The notes beneath the pieces are model-generated. The model had not been told where the DNA came from. It saw only the letters and a list, made by a program, of their open reading frames with translations, and searched no databases. Positions 1-7,695 of a stretch of 64,000 nucleotides of DNA are shown here, piece by piece (the stretch's first letter is position 1; every line of letters begins with the position of its first letter). The translations under genes and the position numbers were made by a program. The stretch is from Pullichristensenella sp002068815 (GTDB taxonomy: Bacteria > Bacillota > Clostridia > Christensenellales > Aristaeellaceae), in NCBI GenBank assembly GCA_040772885.1, contig JAXGXF010000010.1, positions 20,566-84,565 on the forward strand. Reading direction: 5' to 3'.

Positions 1-328
1 CGTCCCAGTCGCGCACGATCGCCGGAATCTCGTTGAGCCCCGCGAGCCGGGACGCCCGGTAGCGCCGCTCGCCGGCGATGATCTCGTAGCGGTCGCCGGT
101 CTGCCGGACGAGTATCGGCTGCAATACGCCGACCGACTTGATCGACTCCGCGAGCTCGCGAAGCGCCCCCTCGTCGAACCGCTCGCGCGGCTGGCCGCGG
201 TTCGGGTCGATGTCCGTGAGCTTCAGATTCTTGACCTCGTCGCGCGCGGGCGATTCCGGCGCCTCCGCCGCCTCGCCCAGAAGCGCGCCGAGCCCGCGGC
301 CGAGGCCGCTGCGTACCTTTGCTGTCAT
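1..328 (-). CDS. parB: ParB/Spo0J chromosome-partitioning protein (N-terminal part)
   Basis: The gene runs off the left edge, so only about 109 N-terminal residues are present. The visible part has a basic N-terminal tail, a spacer and the start of the ParB/Sulfiredoxin-type CTP-binding fold, including an LQPILV segment and the GERRYRAS box that contacts nucleotide. ParB proteins load at parS sites as CTP-dependent clamps and stimulate the ParA ATPase. The ATG overlaps the parA stop as ATGA, so the two are translationally coupled in the usual Soj-Spo0J order. A GGGGAAAG stretch lies upstream of the start. The HTH and dimerisation regions are outside the window. Confidence 0.93.
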   Translation of the reverse strand, partial: MTAKVRSGLGRGLGALLGEAAEAPESPARDEVKNLKLTDIDPNRGQPRERFDEGALRELAESIKSVGVLQPILVRQTGDRYEIIAGERRYRASRLAGLNEIPAIVRDWD

Positions 329-1095
329 CGTGCTTTCCCCTCGTTTCTGCCGATCAGCTCCGCGGCGAGTGCGCGGTAGGCGGCGGTTCCGTTGCAGCGC
401 GCGTCGTAGCGGTGGATCGGGATTCCGTAGCTGGGCGCCTCGCTCAGGCGGACGTTGCGCGGGATGACCGCCTCGAACGCCTCCTTCGGGAAGTGCTTGC
501 GCACCTCCGACACCACCTGCGCGCCGAGGTTCGTGCGCGCGTCGAACATCGTCAGGACGATCCCCTCGACCGCGAGGTTCGGGTTCAGCTTCCTGCGCAC
601 GAGCTTGACCGTGTTCATCAGCTGCCCGACGCCCTCGAGCGCGTAGTACTCGCACTGTATCGGGACGAGCACGCTGTCCGCCGCGGTCAGCGCGTTCAGG
701 GTCAGGAGCCCGAGCGACGGCGGGCAGTCGACGAATATGTAGTCGAACGAATCGCGCAGCTTCGAGAGCGCGGCCTTTAAAAGCCCCTCGCGTTCGTCGA
801 GCCCGACGAGCTCGATCTCCGCCCCGGCGAGCGCGATGCCCGACGGGATCAATTTCAGCCCGTCGAAGCCCGTGTCGACGACGGCTTGCTCCGCGCCGAT
901 GCTCCCCAACAGCACCTCGTAGACCGTGTGCCGAAAATCCGCCGCGCCGAGGCCGCTCGTCGCGTTTCCCTGCGGGTCGATGTCGATGATGAGCGTCCGC
1001 CTTCCGGCCTCGGCCACGCAGGCGCTCAGGTTGACCGACGTCGTGGTCTTGCCGACGCCGCCCTTCTGGTTCGTGATGGCGATGATCTTGCCCAA
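325..1095 (-). CDS. parA: ParA/Soj chromosome-partitioning ATPase
   Basis: This 256-residue protein is a canonical small ParA. It has the deviant Walker A motif KGGVGKTT at residues 11-18, a Walker A' segment IDPQGNAT near residue 40 and a VDCPPSLGLLT Walker B near residue 120. ParA forms ATP-dependent dimers on the nucleoid and acts with ParB in origin segregation and DnaA control. Its length matches Soj. The reading frame begins with TTG at 1095, preceded by GGTGGG; no in-frame ATG sits in a better position. It follows the citramalate-synthase-like gene by only 24 bp and overlaps parB by 4 bp, so all three may be co-transcribed. Confidence 0.95.
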   Translation of the reverse strand: MGKIIAITNQKGGVGKTTTSVNLSACVAEAGRRTLIIDIDPQGNATSGLGAADFRHTVYEVLLGSIGAEQAVVDTGFDGLKLIPSGIALAGAEIELVGLDEREGLLKAALSKLRDSFDYIFVDCPPSLGLLTLNALTAADSVLVPIQCEYYALEGVGQLMNTVKLVRRKLNPNLAVEGIVLTMFDARTNLGAQVVSEVRKHFPKEAFEAVIPRNVRLSEAPSYGIPIHRYDARCNGTAAYRALAAELIGRNEGKAR

Positions 1096-1119
1096 GCCTG
1101 TCCCACCTTATTGTATATA

Positions 1120-2697
1120 TTATGCGCGTCCGGCCGATTTGTGCATCAGCAGGCAGTCGATCGAGTCCGAAAGCGCGATGAAGCTGGCCTCGATGACGTT
1201 CGTCGAGACGCCGACCGTCGAAAACACGGTCTCGCCGTCGGTCGAGTCGATGCGCACGCGCACGGCGCTCGCGGTGCCGGTGCCGGAGACGACGCGCACC
1301 TTGAAGTCCTGCAATCGCATGTGCCCGAGCACCGGGTAGAACCGCGACAGCGCCTTCCGGAGCGCGAGGTCGAGCGCGTTGACCGGGCCGTCGCCCTCGT
1401 CGGCGGTGATCTCGACGCGGTCGCCGACGAGCACCTTGACGTACGCCTGCGCGTTCAGAGGGCCCGACGCCTGCCGCGAGAACACGTGGAAGTCGAGCAC
1501 CCGGAAAAACGCAGGCCGGCGGCCGAGCGCGCCGAGTATGCGCAATGTCAGCGAGCCGTCCGCGTCCTCGAACGAATAGCCGTCGGCCTCGAGCGCCTTC
1601 AGGGTCTCGAGGATGCGAACCGTTTCCTCGCTGTCGCGGTTCAGTTCCGGCGCGAGCTTCTCAAGCCGCGTGAGCAGCGCGCTGCGCCCGGCGACCTCGC
1701 TGATGAGCAGCCGCCGGCGGTTTCCGACGAGCGCGGGGTCGATGTGCTCGAAGCTCCGGCGGTTTTTCAGCACGCCGTCGATGTGCATGCCGCCCTTGTG
1801 CGCGAACGCGTTGTGGCCGACGTAGGGCATGGCCTCGTCCATGTTGAGGTTCGCGAGCTCGCTGATGAACCGGGCGATCGACAAGAGCTCCGGAAGAGAA
1901 CCCTCCGGCAGCGCGCGCAGCCCCATCTTGAGCTCGAGGTTCGGGATCACCTCGCAGAGGTTCGCGTTGCCGCACCGCTCGCCGTAGCCGTTGATCGTGC
2001 CCTGCACCTGCATAGCCCCCGCCTCGACCGCGAGAAGCGTCGCGGCGGTCGCGAGTCCGGCGTCGTTGTGGCAGTGGATCGCGATCGGCGTCCGGAACTC
2101 CGCAACCGCGCGCTTTACCGCGCCCGCGACGGCCCCGGGCAGCGTTCCGCCGTTCGTGTCGCACAGCACCAGCCGCTCGGCCCCGCCGCGCTCGGCAGCG
2201 CGAAGTGTCTCGAGCGCGTAGTCCGGGTCGTCCGAGTAGCCGTCGAAGAAGTGCTCCGCGTCGAAGAACACCGCCATGCCGCTCTCGGTCAAAAACCGCA
2301 CCGTGTCCTCGATCATGCGCAGGTTTTCCTCGAGCGTCTTTCCGAGCACCTCGCGCACCTGAAACGCGCAGCTCTTGCCGACAATCGACGCGATGTGCGC
2401 GCCGCTGTCCAGGATCGCGCGGAGCCCCGGGTCGTCCTCGGCGGCCGCGCCGGGCCTGCGCGTCATGCCGAACGCCGCGAGCCGCGCGTTTTTGAGCTTC
2501 AATTTGTCCCGGGCGAAGCGGAACAGCTCCGCGTCCTTCGGGTTCGAGAACGGGTTTCCGGCCTCGATGTAGCGGACGCCCAGCGAGTCGAGCGCGCGCA
2601 CGAGCTTGATCTTGTCCTCGAGCGAGAACACGACGCCCGCCGACTGCACGCCGTCGCGCAGCGTCGTGTCGAGTATCTCGACCGTGCGTGCGTTCAT
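1120..2697 (-). CDS. cimA: (R)-citramalate synthase-like protein (HMGL/LeuA family)
   Basis: This 525-residue protein has the HMGL-like TIM barrel signature DTTLRDG (residues 10-16), an internal HCHND metal-binding motif and GERCGNANL. A C-terminal LeuA dimerisation/regulatory domain follows. The arrangement and length fit the CimA group, which condenses pyruvate with acetyl-CoA to (R)-citramalate for threonine-independent isoleucine synthesis; 2-isopropylmalate or homocitrate synthase is less likely. The ATG at 2697 is chosen over one 30 bp upstream because it has GGGGGG 7 nt before it and sits properly downstream of a TTGTAA-17-TACAAT promoter. No leuCD genes are adjacent. The exact substrate is inferred. 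Confidence 0.82.
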   Translation of the reverse strand: MNARTVEILDTTLRDGVQSAGVVFSLEDKIKLVRALDSLGVRYIEAGNPFSNPKDAELFRFARDKLKLKNARLAAFGMTRRPGAAAEDDPGLRAILDSGAHIASIVGKSCAFQVREVLGKTLEENLRMIEDTVRFLTESGMAVFFDAEHFFDGYSDDPDYALETLRAAERGGAERLVLCDTNGGTLPGAVAGAVKRAVAEFRTPIAIHCHNDAGLATAATLLAVEAGAMQVQGTINGYGERCGNANLCEVIPNLELKMGLRALPEGSLPELLSIARFISELANLNMDEAMPYVGHNAFAHKGGMHIDGVLKNRRSFEHIDPALVGNRRRLLISEVAGRSALLTRLEKLAPELNRDSEETVRILETLKALEADGYSFEDADGSLTLRILGALGRRPAFFRVLDFHVFSRQASGPLNAQAYVKVLVGDRVEITADEGDGPVNALDLALRKALSRFYPVLGHMRLQDFKVRVVSGTGTASAVRVRIDSTDGETVFSTVGVSTNVIEASFIALSDSIDCLLMHKSAGRA

Positions 2698-2725
2698 CGG
2701 ACATCCCCCCATTCTTTGTTTGACC

Positions 2726-2754
2726 ATTGTAGCAAGTTTTGCCTCGGTTTACAA
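2726..2754 (-). promoter_or_regulatory. Promoter of the cimA-parA-parB operon
   Basis: On the minus strand TTGTAA (2749-2754) is separated by 17 bp from TACAAT (2726-2731), with a TGC extension before the -10 box. The predicted transcript begins about 25 nt before the chosen cimA start. Confidence 0.6.
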
Positions 2755-2790
2755 GGCAGGAAACGTGAAGTCTGCGTTTTCACCTAGACT

Positions 2791-2981
2791 GTCGACAAAG
2801 GATTGCAGAACCGCCTGTTCAATCGAAACTGACGACATGCGCGTCAGTTTCGCGCATTTTTCGGGAGCCGACGCTTGCGTTGGTGGAGAAAAATGCTTAC
2901 CCGCTCCGGTCGCCGCACGAAAAGTCGTGAGAATTTTAGGCGACCGGCCCCTACGCATCAAAAAACGCAGTTTTTTGATGC
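2791..2981. repeat. Structured dispersed repeat, copy A (about 190 bp, four hairpins)
   Basis: This intergenic block is closely similar, in reverse orientation, to 20809-20992. It contains four successive stems: 2825-2834 with 2842-2851, 2854-2862 with 2888-2896, 2906-2914 with 2939-2947 (enclosing a small 2916-2920/2925-2929 stem), and a 12-bp terminal stem at 2955-2981 with a 3-nt loop. Differences between the copies fall as paired, compensatory changes in stem 1 (G-C to A-T and T-A to C-G), so the folded form seems to be under selection. No convincing reading frame crosses it. It lies between the divergent cimA and DUF4342 genes. Confidence 0.85.
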
Positions 2982-3048
2982 ACTTTCACCGACTGTTATC
3001 CGTCCTCTAATCCCGCTCTAATCGCGCCGCATTGCGCTTTAATGTTTG

Positions 3049-3057
3049 TGGTATACT
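3049..3057 (+). promoter_or_regulatory. Extended -10 promoter candidate for the small membrane protein and two-component genes
   Basis: TGG followed by TATACT (3052-3057) resembles an extended -10 element 39 bp before the start at 3097. No good -35 box is found at 16-18 bp, so the call is tentative. Confidence 0.35.
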
Positions 3058-3096
3058 ATTAACAGCGTCGGCAGGACAAAAAGGGAGGAAGAAATC

Positions 3097-3654
3097 ATGA
3101 CGAACTATGAAATGGTGGAACTGCTGCGCAACAAGGCAAACGTGAGCTACGAGGAGGCCAAGGCGGCGCTCGAGGCGGCGAACTGGGATCTGCTGGACGC
3201 GATCGTGCTCCTGGAGCGCGAGGGAAGGGTGCCGGAGAGCGGCGCCGAGTTTTCGACGAAGCAGCCCAAGAGCGACAAGAAGGACGAGGACGACGGATGC
3301 CGCAGGCGCCGCGACCACCGCGCGTTCAAGCAGGGGATGCACCGGTTCGGGGACTTCTGCCGCCGCGTGCTCCACTACGGAAACCGGAACGACATCGTCG
3401 CGTCGAGGAACGGCAAGGAGATCATCTCGCTCCCGCTGACGGCGTTCGTGATACTGCTGTTCCCGCTGTTCTGGCTGATCGTCGTCCTGATGATCGTCGG
3501 ACTGTTCCTGGGCGTGCGCTATACCCTCGAGGGCTCGCATCCTTCCAACGAGAAGGTCAACGAGTACATACACAGGGCGGAGAACGCGGCCGACCGTGTA
3601 AAGCACGAATTTCAGAGCGACGGGCAGGAACCCGGCGGGGACGCGTCGAAATAA
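3097..3654 (+). CDS. DUF4342/UBA-like domain membrane protein
   Basis: This 185-residue protein begins with an approximately 45-residue three-helix UBA-like segment (NYEMVELLRNKANVSYEEAK) of the kind grouped as DUF4342 in clostridia. A charged linker rich in Lys, Asp and Arg follows (51-80), then one long hydrophobic segment at about 113-140 and a short charged tail. It is probably a single-pass membrane protein with the UBA-like domain in the cytoplasm. The ATG at 3097 has a strong AGGGAGGAAG site; the frame is open further upstream but without a comparable site. It precedes an OmpR-family two-component system by 33 bp and is probably in its operon. The function is unknown. Confidence 0.75.
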   Translation: MTNYEMVELLRNKANVSYEEAKAALEAANWDLLDAIVLLEREGRVPESGAEFSTKQPKSDKKDEDDGCRRRRDHRAFKQGMHRFGDFCRRVLHYGNRNDIVASRNGKEIISLPLTAFVILLFPLFWLIVVLMIVGLFLGVRYTLEGSHPSNEKVNEYIHRAENAADRVKHEFQSDGQEPGGDASK

Positions 3655-3687
3655 CAGGCCATTCCCAACACACGGAGGAAATGCGCA

Positions 3688-4377
3688 ATGGCGGAGAAGA
3701 TACTGATCATCGAGGACGAGGAGAAGCTCGCGCGGTTTATCGAGCTGGAGCTCAGGCACGAGGGCTATCTCGTCGACAAGGTCGCGGACGGGAGAGCGGG
3801 CCTCGAGGCCGCCGAGCGCGGCGACTACGACGTCCTCCTGCTGGACGTGATGCTCCCCGGGATGAGCGGCATGGAGCTTCTCCGCCGGCTGCGCAGGACA
3901 AAGCAAGTCCCCGTCATCATGGTCACCGCGCGCGACGCGGTGATCGACAAGGTGACGGGGCTCGACATGGGCGCGGACGACTACATCACGAAGCCCTTTG
4001 AAATCGAGGAACTGCTCGCGCGCATACGCGTCGCGCTCCGCAAGCGCGCGCCCGCGAGCCTGCCGGGGGCGGGGCTTCTCACCTCCGGGCACCTCGCGCT
4101 CGACCCGGCGCGGCACACGGTCGCCTACGCGGGCGAGGAGATACAGCTCACGAGCCGCGAGTTCGACCTTCTGCAGGCGCTGATGGAGAACCGCTCGCTC
4201 GTGCTTCGGCGCGAGCAGCTTCTCTCGAAGGTGTGGGGCTACGACTACATGGGCGAGACGAACGTCGTCGACGTGTACATCCGCTACCTGCGCGCGAAGA
4301 TCGACGACCGGTTCGGAACGAAATACATCCACACGGTTCGCGGCGTGGGCTACGTATTCCGCGACGCGGAAGCATGA
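3688..4377 (+). CDS. OmpR/PhoB-family response regulator
   Basis: This 229-residue regulator has a receiver domain with acidic residues E9-D10, phospho-acceptor Asp53 in LLLDVMLPG, Thr80 and Lys102 in the TKPF motif. A C-terminal winged-helix DNA-binding domain follows (about 130-226; EFDLLQALMEN and a terminal GVGYVFR). It should be phosphorylated by the kinase encoded immediately downstream, whose ATG overlaps its stop as ATGA. An AGGAAATGC stretch precedes the start. The target genes cannot be read from the sequence. Confidence 0.95.
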   Translation: MAEKILIIEDEEKLARFIELELRHEGYLVDKVADGRAGLEAAERGDYDVLLLDVMLPGMSGMELLRRLRRTKQVPVIMVTARDAVIDKVTGLDMGADDYITKPFEIEELLARIRVALRKRAPASLPGAGLLTSGHLALDPARHTVAYAGEEIQLTSREFDLLQALMENRSLVLRREQLLSKVWGYDYMGETNVVDVYIRYLRAKIDDRFGTKYIHTVRGVGYVFRDAEA

Positions 4378-5660
4378 GCGAAAGCCGCCGCGTGACCTCG
4401 ACCGCCCGGAGCATCAAGCGGTTCTGGACCCTCCGGCTGATTCGGCTGTTTCTCTGGCTGGACGTATTGCTGATTGCGCTCGCCGCGGTCGGCTTTGCGC
4501 ATTTCCACGAGCGCGCGGCACTGGGCGATCAATGGCGGTTTGACATCTCGCGCGAATACAGCCTCGCGGAGGAGGGCGATTTGCTCGCGCGCGTGCGCTT
4601 CTCGAAATACGCGTTCTCCGCCCCGGGCGGCGAGCGGTTCGAGGTGGCCGTCCAGCCGTTCTACGACGCGGCGCACCCGCTCGCGCGCATCCTCCTGATC
4701 GCCGAGGCGCTCTCGGTGCTCGGGCAGGTGTTCTTCGGCGGCCGGCGCGCGCGCAGGCTCCTCCGGCCGCTCAACGAGATGGCGCGCGCGACGCGGGCGC
4801 TCTTGGAAAGGCAGCAGGCGTACGAGAGCGCGCAGCCGGCGGTCGACGATGAGAAATTGCACGAGCTCGAGGACCGGATCAAGTCGATGCGCCCGGAGGA
4901 GAAATTGCACACCGGCGACCGCGACCTCGAGGGGCTCGAGGGCGCCGTCAACAACCTGCTGACGCGGCTGCACGAGTCGTACCGGCAGCAGGGGCAGTTC
5001 GTGTCCGACGCGTCGCACGAATTGCGAACGCCGATCGCCGTCATCCAGGGCTACGCCGGCATGCTCGACCGCTGGGGGAAGAGCGACGAGAAGATCCTGG
5101 ACGAGTCGATCGCCGCGATCAAGTCCGAGAGCGAGTATATGAAAAAGCTCGTCGACCAGCTGCTGTTCCTCGCGCGCGGCGACATGGGCAGGAGCAAGCT
5201 CGACTTGAAGCGCGTGAACGTCTCCGAGCTCGTCAAGGAGGTCTACGAGGACTCGATCCTGATCGACCGCGCGCACGACTGGCGGATCGACACCGAGCCG
5301 GACGTCGCCGCGACCGCCGACCACGACATGCTCAAGCAGTGCGCGCGCGTGCTCGCCGACAACGCCGCGAAGTATACCCCGGAGGGCGGCATGATCCGGC
5401 TGCGCGCCCGGCGGGGCGACAGGGGCGAGGCGCTGATCGAGGTGCAGGACTCCGGCATCGGCATCAAGCGCGAGGACGTGAAGCGCGTGTTCGATCGCTT
5501 CTACCGCTCCGACCCCGCCCGCACCAGAAACAGCGGCGGCACCGGGCTCGGGCTCTCGATCGCGAAGTGGATCGCCGAGAGCCACGGGGGGCACCTCGAA
5601 GTGCTCTCGCGCGAGGGGATCGGCACGCGGTTCACGGTCGTCCTTCCGCCCGCGAAATGA
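4374..5660 (+). CDS. Sensor histidine kinase
   Basis: The protein has about 428 residues. A first membrane segment (about 24-43) is followed by a short extracytoplasmic loop, a second membrane segment (about 101-122) and a HAMP-like linker. The HisKA domain carries the phospho-acceptor His near residue 215 in SDASHELRTP. The HATPase domain has an N box (DNAAKYTP), a DSGIGI G1 box and a GTGLGLSIAKWI G2 box. The sensing loop of roughly 55 residues is small, which suggests membrane or intramembrane sensing. The start is the ATG that overlaps the response-regulator stop. The cognate partner is the regulator at 3688-4377. Confidence 0.94.
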   Translation: MSESRRVTSTARSIKRFWTLRLIRLFLWLDVLLIALAAVGFAHFHERAALGDQWRFDISREYSLAEEGDLLARVRFSKYAFSAPGGERFEVAVQPFYDAAHPLARILLIAEALSVLGQVFFGGRRARRLLRPLNEMARATRALLERQQAYESAQPAVDDEKLHELEDRIKSMRPEEKLHTGDRDLEGLEGAVNNLLTRLHESYRQQGQFVSDASHELRTPIAVIQGYAGMLDRWGKSDEKILDESIAAIKSESEYMKKLVDQLLFLARGDMGRSKLDLKRVNVSELVKEVYEDSILIDRAHDWRIDTEPDVAATADHDMLKQCARVLADNAAKYTPEGGMIRLRARRGDRGEALIEVQDSGIGIKREDVKRVFDRFYRSDPARTRNSGGTGLGLSIAKWIAESHGGHLEVLSREGIGTRFTVVLPPAK

Positions 5661-5670
5661 TCGATTGCGC

Positions 5671-5699
5671 TTGACAGGGGTGGAAACTTCCGGTACAAT
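5671..5699 (+). promoter_or_regulatory. Strong promoter for the glycine-cleavage operon
   Basis: TTGACA (5671-5676) and TACAAT (5694-5699) are separated by exactly 17 bp, a near-consensus vegetative promoter. It starts 11 bp after the histidine kinase stop and about 520 bp before gcvT, so the transcript carries the MITE-like element and the riboswitch. Confidence 0.8.
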
Positions 5700-5706
5700 A
5701 TGTTTA

Positions 5707-5875
5707 GGGCAATCCCTGATTTATTCGGCGGCAGGCTTGCCGGTCGCTTTTCCGCTCCCACTGTGTCGCTCGCGCGGTCAACGTAGCTCCGCACCGCTAC
5801 GCCTCCCTTGCGGCTCCTTGTGGGGGCGAAAAATCGCCTCGGCAATCCACCACCTCATACAATCAGTGCTTGCCC
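5707..5875. mobile_element. MITE-like 169-bp element with imperfect terminal inverted repeats
   Basis: The ends begin GGGCAATCCCTGATT and, on the opposite strand, GGGCAAGCACTGATT. Imperfect pairing continues inward for about 55 bp (a GGCGGCAGGCTTGCC region and a CGCTTTTCCGCTCCCAC region have counterparts at the other end). The centre has a CGTAGC/GCTACG hairpin near 5780-5800. There is no reading frame of note and no clear target duplication. It begins 7 bp after the -10 box, so it forms the first part of the gcv leader RNA. This looks like a non-autonomous element or a large leader hairpin. Confidence 0.6.
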
Positions 5876-5911
5876 AGGGGTGCGTGAAAACTTCACATAT
5901 TTCGTGCGATG

Positions 5912-6160
5912 GTTCCGGGAGAGACCGAAAGGCGCCGAAGGGGCATGCGCAGACAACTCTCAGGCAAAAGGACCGGAACCGGACGAGACTCTGGAAAGCC
6001 GCGGGTCAAGTTCCATAGCGGACGGATCGTCGTGCGGCACCGAAGAAGCAATCCCCGCCGGGGGGCGAACCTTTCGCCGGGGGCGAACCTTTCGCAGGGG
6101 GCGAACCTTTCGCCGGGGGCGAACCTTTCGCAGGGGAGAATCTTTCAGGTCTAGGACAGA
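5912..6160 (+). promoter_or_regulatory. Tandem glycine riboswitch upstream of gcvT
   Basis: Aptamer 1 (about 5912-6000) shows the conserved glycine-riboswitch blocks GGGAGAGACCG, GGCGCCGAAGGGGCA, CTCTCAGGCAAAAGGACCG and GGACGAGACTCTGGA. After a short linker, aptamer 2 (about 6018-6160) has GGCACCGAAGAAGCAA (6036-6051) and GAATCTTTCAGG followed by GGACAGAGG. These are the same signatures as in the Bacillus gcvT leader. Glycine binding is known to favour gcv expression by preventing termination. The 3' edge overlaps the 5' arm of the terminator at 6154-6194, consistent with such a switch. Aptamer 2 is unusual because its P3 region contains a tandem array. Confidence 0.93.
6061..6132 (+). repeat. 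Four 18-bp tandem repeats inside glycine aptamer 2
   Basis: Four head-to-tail 18-bp units (GGGGGCGAACCTTTCGCC or ...GCA) occupy 6061-6132, with the last base alternating C, A, C, A, so two 36-bp copies are also visible. Each unit can form a short hairpin (GCGAA/TTCGC). The array is bounded by TCCCC (6052-6056) and GGGGA (6133-6137), which can pair as P3. The unit resembles the adjacent conserved core GGGGAGAATCTTTCAGG, so the array may have arisen from it. Confidence 0.92.
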
Positions 6161-6194
6161 GGCGCGCGTGTTTGGCGTGCCTTGGTCCTTTTTT
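6154..6194 (+). terminator. Riboswitch-controlled intrinsic terminator
   Basis: GGAC (6154-6157) pairs with GTCC (6185-6188), and 6161-6167 pairs with 6175-6181 with one G-T wobble. TTTTTT follows at 6189-6194. The 5' arm includes the end of aptamer 2, so aptamer folding and termination should compete. Confidence 0.88.
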
Positions 6195-6220
6195 ATTTGT
6201 TGAGAGGGGTGTGTTGAAAC

Positions 6221-7291
6221 ATGGAGCGAAAGACGCCGCTGTACGCGCTGCACGAATCGCTCGGCGGCAGGATCGTGCCGTTCGCGGGCTACCTTCTGCC
6301 GGTGCAGTACCCGTCCGGGGTCATCCACGAGCACATGGCGGTGCGCGAGCGCGCCGGGGTGTTCGACGTGTCGCACATGGGCGAGGTGCTCTTCGAGGGA
6401 CCGGAGGCGCTCGGCGCGCTGAACCGGCTGATGGCGAACGACCTCTCCGGCATGTACGACGGGCAGGTGCGCTACTCGCCGATGCTGAACGAGGAGGGCG
6501 GCATCGTCGACGACCTCGTCGTCTGCCGGTTCTCCGAGACGCGCTACATGGCCGTCGTCAACGCCGCGAACCGCGAAAAGGACGTCGCATGGATGCGCGC
6601 GCACCTCGAGGGAAATGTCCAAATGACCGACGTATCCGACGACTGGGCGCAGATCGCGCTGCAGGGGCCGCGGTCGAAGGACATTTTGCTCACACTGACC
6701 GACGAGGCGCTGATCCCGAAGAAGTACTACAGCTTCACGCCCGGGGCCGAGGTCGCGGGCATTGCGTGCATCCTCTCGCGCACCGGCTACACCGGCGAAC
6801 TCGGCTACGAACTGTATACGAAGCCCGCCGATGCGGAAGCTATGTTCCGGGCGCTGCGCGAAGCCGGCGCGGAGCCGTGCGGCCTCGGCGCGCGCGACAC
6901 GCTCCGGCTCGAGGCGGGCATGCCGCTCTACGGCCACGAGATGACCGACGACATCTCGCCCCTCGAGGCCGGGCTTGCGTGGGCGGTCAAGCCCGAGCAC
7001 GCGTTCATCGGCCGCGAGCCGATGCTTCGGCGCGGGACGCCGCGCGCGCGCGTGGGGCTCAAGATCACCGGCAAGGGCATCGCGCGCGAGGGGCAGGACG
7101 TGTTTCTTGCGGACGAGAAGATCGGCGCCGTCACGAGCGGCACGCACCTTCCGTACCTCGGCGGCGCGTACGCGATGGCGCTGGTAAGCAGCGAGCACGC
7201 GCAGATCGGCACGGTGCTCGACGTCGACGTCCGCGGCAGGCGCGTTTCCGCGGAGATCGTGCCGCTTCCGTTCTATAAGAGACAGAAATAA
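6221..7291 (+). CDS. gcvT: Aminomethyltransferase, glycine cleavage T protein
   Basis: This 356-residue folate-dependent T protein releases ammonia from the aminomethyl-lipoyl H protein and transfers the one-carbon unit to tetrahydrofolate. Typical segments are seen: FAGYLLPVQYPSGV near the N terminus, FDVSHMGEV, a central GYTGELGYELY motif and GLGARDTLRLEAGMPLYGHE. The length is close to the usual 360-370. It is the first gene after the riboswitch, with the start at 6221 and a GAGAGGGG site upstream. gcvH follows after 15 bp. Confidence 0.97.
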   Translation: MERKTPLYALHESLGGRIVPFAGYLLPVQYPSGVIHEHMAVRERAGVFDVSHMGEVLFEGPEALGALNRLMANDLSGMYDGQVRYSPMLNEEGGIVDDLVVCRFSETRYMAVVNAANREKDVAWMRAHLEGNVQMTDVSDDWAQIALQGPRSKDILLTLTDEALIPKKYYSFTPGAEVAGIACILSRTGYTGELGYELYTKPADAEAMFRALREAGAEPCGLGARDTLRLEAGMPLYGHEMTDDISPLEAGLAWAVKPEHAFIGREPMLRRGTPRARVGLKITGKGIAREGQDVFLADEKIGAVTSGTHLPYLGGAYAMALVSSEHAQIGTVLDVDVRGRRVSAEIVPLPFYKRQK

Positions 7292-7306
7292 GAGGAGGGC
7301 GTTTTC

Positions 7307-7693
7307 ATGGCACACATTCCTTCGGAGCTTCTCTACGCCAAATCGCACGAGTGGGTCAAGTTTCTGAGCGACGACACGGCGCTCGTCGGCATCACGGACT
7401 TCGCGCAGGCAAGCCTCGGCGACATCGTGTTTGTGAACCTGCCCGAGGCCGGCGCGGAGGTCGTCGCGGGCGAGGTCGCGACCGACGTCGAGAGCGTCAA
7501 GGCGGTCGCGGACATCGTGAGCCCCGTCAGCGGCACGGTTTCGCGCGCGAACGCCGAGCTCGAGGGCGCGCCCGAGGCGATCAACGAGCGCCCGTACGAC
7601 GCGTGGATCTTCGAGGTCTCGGGCATCACCGGCCGCGAAGAGCTGCTCGACGCCGCGCAGTACGGGAAGTTCTGCGCCGAGGAGGAAGCATAG
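7307..7693 (+). CDS. gcvH: Glycine cleavage system H protein
   Basis: This 128-residue lipoyl carrier shuttles the aminomethyl group between P, T and L proteins. The lipoyl-lysine is Lys65 in DVESVKAVADI, within the usual E-S-V-K-A context, followed by SPVSG. AGGAGGGCG precedes the ATG. It lies between gcvT and gcvPA in a compact operon. Length and motif are standard. Confidence 0.97.
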   Translation: MAHIPSELLYAKSHEWVKFLSDDTALVGITDFAQASLGDIVFVNLPEAGAEVVAGEVATDVESVKAVADIVSPVSGTVSRANAELEGAPEAINERPYDAWIFEVSGITGREELLDAAQYGKFCAEEEA

Positions 7694-7695
7694 AG

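Noticed and set aside
2756..2785. Possible parS or origin site near parAB (AAACGTGAAG...TTTTCAC)
   Set aside because: It does not match the 16-bp parS palindrome, and no DnaA-box cluster was seen.
6061..6132. CRISPR-like array
   Set aside because: The units are contiguous 18-mers without variable spacers, there are no cas genes and the array sits inside an aptamer.
5909..6154. An 81-codon frame over the glycine riboswitch with GANLSPGANLSQ-type repeats
   Set aside because: It lies wholly in conserved riboswitch sequence; the peptide repeats only reflect the 18-bp DNA array.
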